This document shows positions 46,626 to 58,317 of a stretch of DNA of 64,000 nucleotides, piece after piece. The notes under the pieces are model-generated. The model worked only from the letters and a program-made list of their open reading frames with translations, did no database searches and was not told where the DNA came from. Position 1 is the stretch's first letter. Each line of letters opens with the position of its first letter. Made by a program: the position numbers and the translations under genes. This stretch comes from Protea cynaroides. Lineage: Eukaryota > Streptophyta > Magnoliopsida > Proteales > Proteaceae. Location of the stretch: contig CM053266.1 of the NCBI GenBank assembly GCA_028583415.1, positions 78,503,237 to 78,567,236 on the forward strand, given 5' to 3'.

Positions 46626-46902
46626 TGAAACAATATCAGACAAGGTACATCAGTAGTAAAGCGCAAAGAAGAAAGGAGAGAAGTTGGAGAGGGAGAAGAG
46701 ATATATTTAAGGCAAGAACCAAGGAGCTCTCGGTTCGACTCAACCTCTAACCGAGAGCCCTAAAGGGCAAATATATTAATGATAAAAAAGTCAGAGGACC
46801 AAAATACCCCTGTGGTCCAGCCCCCAACACTAAACGATATAATCACAAAGACAAAAAAACCAGGAATACCAAAAACACTGAGTCGACATGGCCATCTTAA
46901 CA
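46626..46902 (-). repeat. 5' LTR of copia 1
   Basis: 277 bp. Followed on its inner side by CAGCCTTGCTGATACCA, the reverse complement of the TGGTATCAG primer site. Confidence 0.92.
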
Positions 46903-47422
46903 ATTTTCAATTTTTTTTCTTCTGATTTTTATCTTCATCATTATAATCATCCTCTACACAGTCCTAGCTTTTTGTTCTTTATTTTTATAATCATCACAGA
47001 TGATAGACCGCAATCCTTGAAGCAGAGAATGAACAAAACCCAACATCACTCATTGTCTTTCTCGAAATAGATAATTGTTGTCTGTTGAGACTACTGTTGT
47101 CAAGGCGTCGTTTAGGCGTCCAAGCGGTTTTTTGAGGGTTGGGCGCTTGGACGCCTTGGGGATGTTTAAAAGGCTGTCACCTAGGTACTCTGGGCGCCTT
47201 GGACGCTCAGAATGCCTAGGCGGTCGCCTTGTTGCTTATGTGTGTATAAATCATTAATAAAATGAAAAATTTCACGTACCACCCTTAAGGTTTCCGTTTA
47301 CTCGCAATTTAATTTCAACCATCCTCTATTATCGGCCACACGTTGTTAAGTTCCCTAACGGAAAAGACGAAAATAGTTTTTTACCCTCATACTAAAAAGT
47401 AAAAACCACTCCGAGATTAGGA

Positions 47423-47635
47423 TGCCAATGTTGTCAAAAAATTTATTCCTCGACATTCGAGGTGCTTCAAAGATAAGCCATTGCCAAAATACGGAACTTC
47501 ACCTGAGGAATTGTTGGACGAGAGATTGAGTTATTCCAAATTCCGGCAATTAGGTACTGAAATATACCCATTCCTCGAAGATTTTGTTTTCCCAATAGAG
47601 AAGCTTGAGCTTGGCAAAGAGCCAAAGACTAGGTG
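47423..47635 (+). pseudogene. Unrecognised protein-coding fragment within the hAT-like element
   Basis: An open frame of about 70 codons with protein-like composition: F-I-P-R-H-S-R-C-F, PEELLDERLSYSKFRQLGTE and YPFLEDFVFPIEKLELGKEP, then TGA. Not recognised. Coding-like words continue in another frame to about 47,900. It could be a captured host gene fragment. Confidence 0.3.
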
Positions 47636-48502
47636 ATCTCGAGGAGGAGCTTGAATGTGCTCTCCCTTCCTACAGACACTACTACATTTCATGCAACAAA
47701 ATTCATGTAACAAAGCAGTGAGCCAGTGAAGCCGATATCTCCACATAAATTGCACACATGGTTCAAGGGAAGAGAACTTAGACCCAGAACCGAAGCTCTC
47801 GAGTCCTTACAACTTACAAGTAACTCCGGTGAAATAGTAGGGGTTCTGATTCAGTTGCCAGTTTTGAAGCACGCTGGAGTACAAAACCGTACCTTTAAAA
47901 GATCACAACTGTTGAGCATCGTTACCTACCCCAAAAAAAAAAAAAAAAAACTATTGAGCATCGTTAACACCTCCATCAGGCGTCAATAACCATTGGCATT
48001 CGGCATAAGATTTCCGAAATGGGGGTGGGTTGAATTAATGTAAAGGGGAGGTGCATGAAATTTTTTGTAATATATTATTATTTTTTTAATAAGATTCTAA
48101 AATAAACCTTTAGATTGGTTTTGTGTACAATAATATATTGTACACGAATAAACTGAATCATGGTTTATAAAGTATATGGAGTCGTGGACTAAGGAGGGAA
48201 ACCATTTTGAAAACAAGTTTGAAGCTCGCGATTTAGGGCTCTTGCTGACCTCTTCCTCTTCCCCTCTTCCTCTTCCGGCGGTCGTATTCATAGTGATTCA
48301 GTTATGTTAAGTCTGTAATTTTGTTTTATTAGATTAATGTTGTTGTTCATACTTCATCTTCCCCCTCTCTGTGATCTTCTTCTGCTTCTGTTTCTACAAT
48401 TGAAAGTCCCCAATTTTTTGTTCTTCGGTTTTTCTGCAACACAACCTTTTTTTTCGACTGTCTATTTCTTCTGCAACTTTTTTTCCCCTAATTCTTCTCA
48501 GC

Positions 48503-48645
48503 AACGTGTTCTTCTTCTTCTTCTTCTTCTTACAAGTAGTGTTTTTTTTATTCTTCTTCTTCTTCTCCTCCGTCGTCTTCTTCTTCTTCTTCTTCTTCTT
48601 CTTCTTCTTCTTCTTCTTCTACTTCTTCTTCTTCTTCTTCTTATT
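48503..48645 (+). repeat. (TTC)n imperfect triplet repeat
   Basis: CTT/TTC triplets with few interruptions. The long Leu-, Ser- or Phe-rich frames here are by-products. Confidence 0.9.
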
Positions 48646-48937
48646 GCAAGTCTGCAACTTTTTTTTCCCTAATTCTTCTCAGTCAGCAACGTCCACTTTT
48701 TTTTTTTAATATCTAATATGTTATGTTAATGTTATGTTATGTCTGTAACCCTGTTTCTCTGTAATCTTGCTGCAGAGAATGTTATGTTAATGTTATATTA
48801 ATGTTAATGTTATGTTATGTTAATGTTAATGTATTTTCTAGAAATAAAAAAAATACATTGGGAGTGCCTTGGTCGCCTCGGCGGCGCCTAGGATGGCCTA
48901 GGATGGCCTCAAACGCCTTGTCGCCTTGACAACTATG

Positions 48938-50520
48938 TTTCAACTTGAAACTGTTTACAGTGAGCTATTGCTCCATGGATTGAGCTCTCAATCTCTCAAT
49001 TTGCACTGCTGCTGCTCTTAAGGAACTGAACTGGCCAAGTTGAGCTGAGGTTTGGATCCAAAGATTTTGAACTACAATCCTTCAGAATCTCTAAACTCGA
49101 AAACGAAATCAAGAGTTGCCATCAAATGTTTTATTATCAACCATCTGAGTTAAAATTAAAGAGAACAGGGAATCCCTAGGAACATTGAACACTGTAATTT
49201 GAAGTCCGAACATTAGGGGAAATGAGGAACCTGATCCAATCTAGAGAGAGAGTATTGTTGGGGCAATTCAGGAACATAAGTACTCAAATCTGCTAAAACC
49301 CCACAAATTTTATTGGCAACAAGCAAGGTAAATTAAGCGTTACAATTCTGTAGTTTGCACTGAGCAACTATAATTCTATAACAACTTAGTGAAGTGATTA
49401 TATCACCTAAGAATCCAGAAAGCCAAAAGATGACACCATTCAAGTTTACGAACTGCAACACATCATAGTTTCCAAACTCAAAAACTATCAAGTGTTCTTT
49501 AGAAAAGCAAAACATCAAATGCTGCCATCATGTTTTTTTGTTGTTTAATCCCTACATTTCTGGGTTCAAATCAAAAGAAACAAGAAATCCCTAGAAACAA
49601 GGAAAGCTGTAATTTGAAGTTAAAACATAAAGCCCATTTGGGTTGCACGAGAAGGACAACAAAGAAGAAGAGCCCGACAAAAATGACTAAGATGAGGACT
49701 TGGTTGCTTAGTGGTGTTTGATTATTTTGGATCGGCAAGTTCCTCTTGATCCCCCTCCTCGTCATCCTTTCTTGTGCAGCAGAAGTGGGCTTGCACTCGT
49801 CTTCCTCCTGTAACAGATTGGGACTGGCTTGAAATGTGCAGAACTTACCAGAAATTTCTTGAAGTGGCTGGCGGGGGAACAATAGTTCCCCCAGGGAGGA
49901 TATTCCAGTGTTTCTTTGTTTAATGTTCTACTTGATTTTTGGGTTCTCTGTTCGTGGTTCTTGGGAGGACTTACAAATCCAAGCATGACTAGGGATTACC
50001 CAAATCCCCTCTACGATGGTTGAACCTACTCATCTGTTGTGGATTCGATATGGTACGATGACCAGGAGTTTCCTCATGCCACAAATCACGATCATTATTT
50101 GGTAGAAATATCCAGCGATTGTGCAGCAGAAACGGCTAAATTTCGATCGTTCTAGCAGGCCTCTGGGTTTATTTGGAATTATAATCCCCAATCTACACTT
50201 TTACCCATTAAATTTTACTCATCTAACATTTGCCACTACTATATGTGAAATTACAATATTTGCCCATCTCTCGAAGGTTGAAATCACACTGAGGGGTATA
50301 TGATGTCAGATTACAAATTCTGTTTGTAACCTGTTTGACTGGTTGGGATGCCCTCTTTACTTGTTAAAATGGATTTGTTTGACTTGAAACTTAGCTGAAT
50401 GGACCAATATACTTCTGGTTTTAAATTAAAAAGGCTTTGTAATAGCATCAATCACATGGATAAGTTTTGAGCTTCTAAAATATCCCAAAGAAAAATATAC
50501 TGAAATGGCCCACATAAAAC
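48938..50520. other. Gene-free stretch
   Basis: No conserved frame. The words AACAGATTGGGACTGGC at 49812 also occur near 28763, suggesting a shared dispersed repeat. Confidence 0.4.
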
Positions 50521-51205
50521 TCAACTCAACTCGGCGTTATCCCAACATAATGGGGTTGGCAACGGGGATCCTTTTCTCCAATCATTTCTCTTTGAAGCCA
50601 TATTTGTTTCTAGCCCTAAGCTATGCATGTCTATCCTTATCATTTCTTCTAGAGTCATTTTGGGCCTACCCATGGCTCTTTTAGTTCCTTCAATCTGAAA
50701 CAAATCACTCATCTGTACTAGAGCATTCAAAGGTCTCCGTTGCATATGTCGATGCTAACTCAAACAAATTTTGTCACGACTTTTAATGTATTGGATCTAT
50801 TCCTAAATTAACTCTAATTTGTTCATTTCTTATTTTATCTTTTCTAGCTGTACGATTCATCCATCTCAACATCTTCATTTCAGTTAAATTAAGTTTGTTT
50901 ATTCCTAAATTAACTCTAATTTGTTCATTTCTTATTTACTTTCTGCTGCGATTCCCCACCCAACACTTCTTCGTTAAATTAAGTTTGTTTATATGTTGTT
51001 TCTTTACCGCCCAACATTCTGCCCATACTTTATTGCTGATCATATAACTTTCCTATAAATATTCCCTTTGAATTTTAAAGGAATTCGTCGATCAAAGAAT
51101 ACTCCAGATGCACCCTTTTACTTCTTCCACCCTATTCTAATTCTTTGTATCATTATTCTCTATTTCTCCTCCTTTATTTATGATTGAATCTAGGTACCTA
51201 AAGTT
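50521..51205 (-). pseudogene. LINE reverse transcriptase C-terminal fragment
   Basis: On the minus strand: FRYLDSIIN, then E-C-W-A-V-K-K-Q-H and MKMLRWMNRTARKDKIRNEQ, IRVNLGI, then QRRPLNAL and GRPKMTLEEMI...DW. This is the well-known end of plant LINE RTs (AECWAVKK, MLRWM, RKD.IRN, GRP..TLEE). A segment of about 93 bp is duplicated (50803 and 50896). Broken by many stops. No poly-A tail visible. Confidence 0.75.
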
Positions 51206-51699
51206 TTCACTTTGCAATAATACCTTTAAAAGATTAGATTTGTTCCCCAATGTTTGCAGTCCTGCTGGAGCTGAATATGGCCTTCCAGGAAGAAGCACCA
51301 ACCTTTTTTTGGAATTAGAGATGCTTCTGTATCACAAATTATGTATCTTTGGTTTGAGATTATATATATCTATGGTTGGCAACTGGATGGGTTGGGTGGC
51401 GTATGAGTCATTTAAACAGGAGTTAATCCATTTATCAAATGGGTGAGAATGCTCAAAACTAAACAAACTTTGTTTCATCTGTTAAATGTTTTTCTTCAAA
51501 TTTTCATAATAACATTGGGATTCTTTAGTTTCAAAATTTGTGTTATTGGCCATAGCTGGTGCATCCCCAACCAGCTCTCAACATTGTTGGATCCATATCT
51601 GGCCCAAATTGACCATACCCTGCCCTGCTCACCATAAATAAACTTACATTCTCCAACTCCATCTTCTCCACCTGTCTGGTCATACCTTAATCAATCCTC
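51206..51699. other. Gene-free stretch
   Basis: No conserved frame recognised. Confidence 0.4.
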
Positions 51700-52282
51700 A
51701 ACTAAAATGGTCTGTCTTCAACTTCAGCTCCACGACCTCTAAGCAACTTCCTGAGCCATCATATTTCCCCTTCCTCTTCCTTCTTGAGATGCCTGTAATA
51801 CATCTTCTTCGCTGGTTCATATATTGCATGGCTTAACAAACAGGTTTTATGGTCCTCTCTTGATTTCAGACCCACCTTGCCAGCTATCTTGATTTCTGCT
51901 TCATGAATGCAGCTTCTGATGTCAACTCTTTGATCTCCTCCTTGGATGCAAACAGTGTCATCCTCTTTGCCTCCAGTATGCTCTTTTGCAAGTCAACCTT
52001 TCTTGACTACTTGGCTTGAGAGCATTGAGAGGAGGTTAGGGAAGATATTGTAGTCAATGAGCTCAGTGATGAGGGCATAAATGGTCAAATGCTGCAGTGC
52101 CAATGACATAGGTGATGAATTGGGGTTGTAAGGTGATCGGGTTGGGAAGGACAGAGTTTCCTGACATCATAGATGATTAGGATTTTGCTCCTGCCATTCG
52201 CATTATTGGAATCAGAAGAGACAGTGGGGATTTGAGGTTGGTGATGCCGTGATGGTGGTGGCTTTTTGTGAGGGTTCCACAA
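51700..52282 (-). pseudogene. Unrecognised degenerate coding fragment
   Basis: The minus strand shows protein-like blocks in shifting frames: L-T-I-Y-A-L-I-T-E-L-I-D-Y-N-I-F-P, LLSMLSSQVVKKG and LQKSILEAKRMTLFASKEEI plus KELTSEAAFMKQ. Stops and frameshifts separate them. It is Lys/Glu-rich and probably helical, possibly an old host pseudogene. Not identified. Confidence 0.3.
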
Positions 52283-52442
52283 ATAGATTTTTATGTTTTT
52301 CCCCCTTTTTTTAAGTCACAGGATCTAAGTATGATGAGAAGAGGGGAAGACATCGAATTTGTCTTACCCGTTTTGGTCCCTAATTGGTCCCTCGACCAAT
52401 CGATTAATTTGAGTGGGTTGACAACTCAATTCTTTAACATTA

Positions 52443-52598
52443 AAAAGGGCATCCTAGTGCATGAGACTCCTGCTACTGTAGGGTATGGGGTGGGAGGGGT
52501 AGAATGTATGCAACCTTACCCCTGCAACGCGGAGAGACTGTTTCCGTGTTTCAAACCCATGAGGTTGCAATATGACAACCTCACACCAAGGCTCACCC
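52443..52598 (-). mobile_element. Au-like SINE
   Basis: Read on the minus strand: GTGAGCCTTGG (A-box region), GGGTTTGAAACACGGAAACA (B box, then GGAAACAG), GCAGGGGTAAGGTTGCATAC, and an end GCACTAGGATGCCCTTT. This order and wording match the plant Au SINE family. About 155 bp. Confidence 0.75.
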
Positions 52599-52660
52599 TC
52601 TAACACATTCCTTCAACATTGATGGGTAGAAATTGATGTAGGTCTGTGGATATGGGTTGT

Positions 52661-52968
52661 TGTTAGGAATAATCTCACATTGGTTAAATTTGGAACCTTA
52701 GGTGCCTTATATGCTTGAGAGTCCCTCCGTTTACTAGTTCGAACTTTTGAGATGGAAACTTCATATGGTATCAAAGCTCCAGGTTCCTTCTTATGGTCAC
52801 CCAAAAAGATGGACCACATGCCATGTGTACTGCCACCCAAAAGAGGGGCAACACTTGAGGGGGAATGTTGGGAATAATCCCACATTGGTTAAGTCTCGAA
52901 CCTTGGGTGCCTTATATACTTGAGAGTCCCCGCACTTACTAGTTCGAACTTTTGAGATGGAAACTTAA
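52661..52968 (+). mobile_element. TRIM (miniature LTR retrotransposon)
   Basis: Direct repeats 52661-52763 and 52866-52968 (about 103 bp each) begin TGTTRGGAATAATCYCACAT and end near AAACTTCA/AAACTTAA. After the left LTR is TGGTATCAAAGCTCC, an iMet-type primer site. Before the right LTR is ACTTGAGGGGGAA, a purine tract. The 102-bp interior has no gene. The flanks do not form an obvious duplication. Confidence 0.88.
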
Positions 52969-53194
52969 TAGTCAGCTCATGGATTGGGTTGTTTTCGCCA
53001 CCCCTATTATATGGTGTAGTGTTTCATGCTTTGCATGTGACGTATGGTTGGATTTCATTTGAATACCGGGTCAATTGTCACAACCTTCCATTCTTTTCTT
53101 ATTCATCTTGAATTAGAAGAAATGTTTGTTTCCTGTTCCTTTGAAAGAAGTCAGTTAGCTAAGAATCCTTTATTTAGTTTGTTGTTGTCATAAG

Positions 53195-53780
53195 CATAGA
53201 TGTCATAGCGTCAAAGTGAACCTAGATGGTGGTTAGACACCTTAGTGCTTAGGTGGGTGCCGAAGCGACTAGACATATACCGAAGGGGTTTGAGATTAAA
53301 ATGTTATGTTTTAAAATGTTTTTTTTTTTTTTTTTTTTGGGGGGGGTGTGGGGATATGTAAAATTTTTATTTCTTTTACTTGTCAAAATAGGGGACAGTA
53401 GATAAAATTAAAAAAATATCATCTTTAAAGGTTAACAAAAGAGAACTCATTTTGGTCTTCTTCATCTTTTGATGTCGGTGGCAGAAAGGAACTGGTGCAG
53501 ACTGAGTTCTAAGTACAGACCTCTCTCCTCCTCTTAGCAACCTTTTTCAGCTATAGTGGCATCGGCTATTGCTTATTCTTCTTATTTTTCATTCTCTTTG
53601 GTTTTTCTCCTCATTTTCCCTCTTTCCATTATTGTTCCCTTTATTTCCTCTCCCTTTTCCTCAACTATTTCCTTTCTTTTCAGCCCAAATTTTCTGTCTG
53701 GGTGCCTTGAACGATGTGGTGACCAGTACGTAGGCATTCAACAGCCGCTTGGATGCCTAGATGATGCATTGACAACTGTG
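53195..53780. mobile_element. Non-autonomous hAT element with perfect 8-bp duplication
   Basis: Flanked by GTCATAAG at 53187-53194 and 53781-53788. The ends CATAGATGTCATAGCGTC and GATGCATTGACAACTGTG are imperfect inverted repeats related to the CATAGTTGTCAAGGCG type. 586 bp with a T/G homopolymer run (53319-53346). The frame at 53556-53819 in it is low-complexity and not convincing. Confidence 0.85.
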
Positions 53781-53819
53781 GTCATAAGGACTTCTAAGAT
53801 GGTGCGTGTTGCTGCCTAA

Positions 53820-56690
53820 GTGTTCACAAGTTGAGGTTGTTGGATCACCCATAAGATTTGATAGCAAGAAATTGGTGTTACAATTGAAATGGGATGATCC
53901 TCTCTTTTAAAGTTATTATTAGCTTTTGGATTTTTTGTTAGGGGAAGGGTTGGGGTTAAAATATTGGTTGGCATCTTGATAATTTTTTTTTTATGTAGGT
54001 CTGAACTGCTGCCTGCTGATATACTTATAATGAAGCTGCTGTGGCAGAATTCCCTTTAGTAAATGAAGGCTGCATGTTTGTACAGACTATTGGATTGTAA
54101 ATCTTTTGCAGATCAAATTTCTGTAAATTCTGTTGTTCGTTAATGTCTCATTTTATGAACAAACACACTTCAGGATTGCTGAGCTAACTTATGAGTTCTT
54201 GGGACTGCCGACATCACATTTTTTATGTTTATGAGTTCCAATTGTTGTCGTTTGTAGGGTGATTGATCTTATTTGTATTCTCCTCTTATTTTGAACAAAT
54301 TGTTCTTGTTTATAGCCTGTTTGTGTGCGTGAGTGTCTGTGGGACAAAAACCGGTTGTTTGACTTTTGTCTATTAACCCAAGCCAAAGTAACAGTATACT
54401 CTGGTACAAGAGCTAAACAACAAAAACCACATGGGTTTTGACTGATGAGCAAGACTGCTAGGTCTGTTACAACTTCCATCTGCTGTTGTAGAAATGTCTA
54501 ATCCCCATACAAAGGATCCAAAATCAAAAGGTGGAAAGCTAAGATTTAGGATGCCAACAATTTCTGAAAGATCAGGAGCAGAAGAGTTATTGCGGCACAA
54601 TTTGGCGACCCATAGCTCTGCCATTTATATCCACATCGAGCAGGGGTGGGATAATCTCTGGCATATGCGATAAGGTGACTGAACACAGGAGTTGAAACAG
54701 CAGTTTGATACAGGATGTATGCCACTTATCTGCCCTCTAGGGATAGGATCCAAAGCTGTGGTGAGAGTTCCAAATTTGGTTTTGATGCACCAAAGGAGTT
54801 TCAATCCTCTGGAATAAGAGATGCAAGGATACTCATGTTTGCCATCTTTTAATTGATGGGCGAAACCTAAGTAGGTGTTTTTGTATATTTTCCAGGTTCA
54901 GGTATTGGTTCCATTGACCAGAAGAATCTCTGATGCCTGGGTCTTCCTCGGGGTGTGTGTGTGTTGTTTTTTTTTTTTTTTGGTGGGGGGGGGGGTGGTG
55001 GATTAGGAGAGAATTAGGAGAAAAGGTCATTAGTTGATGATGTAAAATAGGATCTTTTTAGATTGCAGTTGTTCACTAATCATTACTTTCTATTTTCATC
55101 TTTATAAAACAAATGTTTTCTCTAGGAAAAAAAAGAGCCTCTTAAGAGTCATTTGCTTACCATGGTCGGGCTGACATGTCATCCTAAGCTCTAACAAATT
55201 ACTTTTGTTTGATTGATTAATTACATTTAATAGGTAAAATGGATTAAGCAACCATAACATGGAAGTGCAGGTGTGTCAGGCCAGGAATTCCTCCTCTTTA
55301 GGTCAGTAAGGTGAAGACGGATTTTGTGTGGTGATTGGCACCTCCAAATGCCTGACTGATCCAATGGCCTAGTTTAGAGGAAGGATTGCCGCCTCAATCC
55401 TTCTCTCCTTTTTTTTTTTGGTTTACGTATTTATCTGCCCAATAGGGGCTTTGACTATTACTATAGATTTACAAGGGATTGGAGGTGGAGGGGGAGGGGG
55501 AGGGGGAGGGGGAGGGGGGAGTTGGGGGAGGGTGCCTTTAAGGCACTAAGTGAAGATAGGAGAGTTGAACCTAGGACCTTCTGGGTACTTGCAATCTACT
55601 TACCAACACAGCCATCGGAGCAAGCAAGTTGTCTTCCTTAGCTCTTTCTTACTCCACATCCCAACTAGTACCCCACCAAAAGAAGGGAAAAAGAAAGATC
55701 TACATGCTGGCACTGTGGGGATGCTTTTTTACACCCTCTCACATCTTGATCATGTAAGTCTTTCACTAATACTTTCTCTTCTCTAACCATGTGGATTCTT
55801 TGTTGACAAAATTGTCTCTTGTATCCCAATTGGTCTTATATGGGTGATTCCTTTTACTGTTGGCATGAGAAACACTCTCCCCCCAAAAAGACGTTTATAC
55901 CTTTACACGGTCCAGTGTAGAGAGCTGTCTCTCCACGGGAACCTTAATTTTGTGGTAGGGTGATTTAGCAATTCTGGCCGTTGGATAGACATGGAACGAC
56001 CTAGATAGGCCATGTTTCAAATTTCAGATTCATATTCCACCATATAACCCCCATGAATTGGCATGCATCCTCATGTATGTCCATGTGTGTATATTGTATT
56101 CCAGCTAGTACTGTGTACTCTCACATTTTTTGATTTTTTTGTTCTTATTTTGCCACCTGGTAAACTCTGTGTAGAGCTGAAATTTGATATGTGAGGAACT
56201 AAATTGTTTACATGGACTCCATCTGATCATACCACATGGCAAAACGAGTGAATGAGGAATAGATTTGTGAAGGCCAAAGATATATTTGAGGTTCTTGATT
56301 GTTTTTTTGTTGAAGATCACATCCGGATAAATAGATTGAAACCTGACAACCAAAAGATAGATTTGAGAAGGCCAAAGTTGGGCATCTTCTTTCACTCGAT
56401 TTCAAATTTTTTAGAGCTTAATTTCCCCGCCTACGAGACTCGAATCTTGATTGTATCTCTTTTTTTTTTTGTGGCGCGTAGAAGTGCAAACAATTAGCTA
56501 TATCTTGTATTTAATGACCAGAAAATCAAATCTGATGTGGTCAGTAATTGATTGGACTGAATATAAACGTGTCCATGTCTAGCCTATGAGGACCGATTAG
56601 CTAAACATGTCGGTTACAATACGGGGTCTTGAATTGATGTAAACTGATTAGATCCGACAGAGATCGAATGAGAACGACCAATTGACACCC
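53820..56690. other. Gene-free stretch
   Basis: No conserved frame. Holds a T-run/G-run (54967-55000) and a G-rich tract (55481-55532). The sequence AATTGACACCCCTA (about 56681) resembles one end of a GTGTCAA-type MITE, but no partner end was found. Confidence 0.4.
55481..55532 (+). repeat. G-rich (GGGGGA)n tract, possible G-quadruplex
   Basis: Six or more runs of at least five G separated by single A. Such a run could fold into a G-quadruplex on the plus strand. Confidence 0.8.
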
Positions 56691-56699
56691 CTACTTGGA

Positions 56700-58302
56700 G
56701 GACATAGTTAAGGCCTTCAAAAAGTAGTTTCTTACAACATGGAGATGGAATTGACCAGAGTTGGAAACAATCAAGAATGCTATTTGCTCTTGAGGTTCCA
56801 TAAGAAAAGTCGCTTAGATGTGGGACCAGTAAGTTAGAATGCTGATCAAGAACCTTCAACCCCAATATGCATTAGATAATAAGCATAACACTCATTGGGA
56901 CTGGTGATCGCGTCAATATATGGGAGGATTTGTGGATCCCTTCCATCAAAGGAAACAAAGTTAGATTTCCAAAACCGCAAGAATGCCCCCTTACTCTCGT
57001 GAAGATCTCATTGACAATCACAAGAACTTGGAGTATGGATCTTGTTGATATTTACTACCACCCAGAGGAGGCTAAGGCTATCAGAAACATACAACTCAAC
57101 ATCTATCCTAAAGAGGATCAAAGAATCTGGATCGGATCCAAAGATGGTATCCTCACAGTAAAAGTGGCCTATCATTTCCTTTCTAATGGGCAAGATGACG
57201 AGGATAATCATCTTCCCTCTTCCTCTAAAATTGCGGAATGGAAGCTCATTCCTAACGAAGTATGGAAAAGAATATGAAACTGCGAATCTCTTCCAAAAAT
57301 GAAGGCATTCATTTGGAGATCTTGCGCCCAAGGTTTAGCTTCTGGAGAGGAGTCACATAGATGCAATATTCCTCTTGATCCTAGCTGTCGAAGATGTGGA
57401 GCTCAGAAAGAATTGATGGATCACATCTTTCTCCATTGATCATTTGCAAAATCAGTTTGGTTTGGCTCTTCTCTTTCTTATAAAGTCCCGAAAAATGAGG
57501 AGTTTAAGCTTCATCAATGGATTCTTAATTGGAATAATATCCTTCAGTTATCAAAAACTCAATTTAGAGAATCCTTCGGTCTTGCCACATTCATATGCTG
57601 GTATATTTGGAAGTCTAGGGATGAACTCATCTTTGATAATCATATTTGGACTCCTACTGAGATCTTTCAGAAAACTGAGTCTGCCTTTAGCGAATACACC
57701 AAAGCTTCTTCTTTTGCAAGGTTGTTACCTGATCGGTGTCCTGATAAATTTCTCGTGGTTCCTTCTTGGTCCAATCATCATGATAGTTACTTCAAGCTTA
57801 ATACGGATGCTAGTCTTCCTTCCAATTCTTCTTTGGGTGGTATTGGATTTGTTATTAGATAGCATAGGTTCTATTCTTGGTGCTATTTCGGCCCCCAGAG
57901 ATTTTGATGCTGCTAAGGTAGGTGAGGCAATTGCTATTCGAGATGGATTGATTTTCGCCCTGAAGAAGAAGTTTTTTCCAATTCAAGTTGAATCAGATTG
58001 TAAGGAGATTATTAGTCTGCTCAAAAACAGGAACTCTCTTAGTGACCTTGCTGTTCAGCCTATCATCGCTGATATCCTTGATTTGGTTTCCTCCGGTAAT
58101 ACAATTTCCTTCTCTTATGTTTCAAGGGGAGTTAATATTCTAGCGCATACCCTTTCTAGGAAAGCCACCACCATTTCAGGGTTGGTCGAGTGGCCCATTT
58201 CCCTTCCTTGGCTTCAAGAATTAGGTACTCTTGATGCCTCAGCTGTAACCTGTATTTTTTCTCAATAGATTTCTCTTTTACAAAAAAAAAATAAAAAAAA
58301 AT
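56700..58302 (+). pseudogene. LINE ORF2 3' fragment (zinc-finger and RNase H-like domains) with poly-A tail
   Basis: The frame reads TGDRVNIWEDLWIPS, then WIGSKDGILTVKVAYHFL, then a reverse-transcriptase zinc-binding block (MKAFIWRSCAQGL, C-R-R-C-G...M-D-H-I-F-L-H). The Cys after L-H is TGA. The RNase H-type domain follows: L-N-T-D-A-S-L...G-G-I-G-F-V-I-R, E-S-D-C-K-E-I-I-S-L-L, then V-N-I-L-A-H-T-L-S-R-K. Stops at 57275, 57438 and 57860 plus a frameshift break it. It ends at an A-rich tail (58281-58302), with the RT itself missing, typical of a 5'-truncated LINE insertion. Confidence 0.85.
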
Positions 58303-58317
58303 AGCATAATACTATAG

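Larger units (their letters stand above)
28856..46902 (-). mobile_element. Ty1/copia element 1, internally deleted, with nested insertions
   Basis: LTRs 28856-29142 and 46626-46902, both beginning TGAAACAATATCAGACAAGG and ending TTAACA on the plus strand, are flanked by perfect ATTTT duplications (28851-28855 and 46903-46907). The primer site (rc TGGTATCAG) lies inside the right LTR and the purine tract (rc of CTCCCCCTCAAG) inside the left, so transcription ran on the minus strand. Without its guests (hAT 29345-42066, MITE 43135-43470, copia 2 at 43696-46334) it is only about 2.3 kb. Gag, protease, a gag-pre-integrase block and the end of RNase H remain. Integrase and most of RT were deleted before the hAT arrived. 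Confidence 0.93.
47091..48937. mobile_element. Candidate non-autonomous hAT-like element (GTTGTCAAGGCG ends)
   Basis: The left end TGTTGTCAAGGCG and right end CGCCTTGACAACTATG are inverted. Both subterminal zones are rich in GGCGCCTAGG and TTGGACGCC words. The right terminus CATAGTTGTCAAGGCG is a frequent plant hAT-type end. No convincing 8-bp duplication was found. Inside is a coding-like fragment (47423-47635) and a (TTC)n tract. Confidence 0.6.

Noticed and set aside
48337..48709. Leu- and Phe-rich frames on the plus strand
   Set aside because: Generated by the (TTC)n tract inside a hAT-like element.
47091..48945. 8-bp target duplication for the hAT-like element
   Set aside because: Flanks TGTTGAGA and TTTCAACT do not match, so I left the insertion unproven.
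53990..54060. Possible last PRA1 exon after TTTTATGTAG
   Set aside because: The short frame does not resemble the PRA1 C-terminus and lies over 27 kb from exon 6.
54494..54665. Open frame starting MSNPHTKDPKSKGGK
   Set aside because: About 55 codons with no recognised motif, no splice support and no repeat partner; not enough to call a gene.
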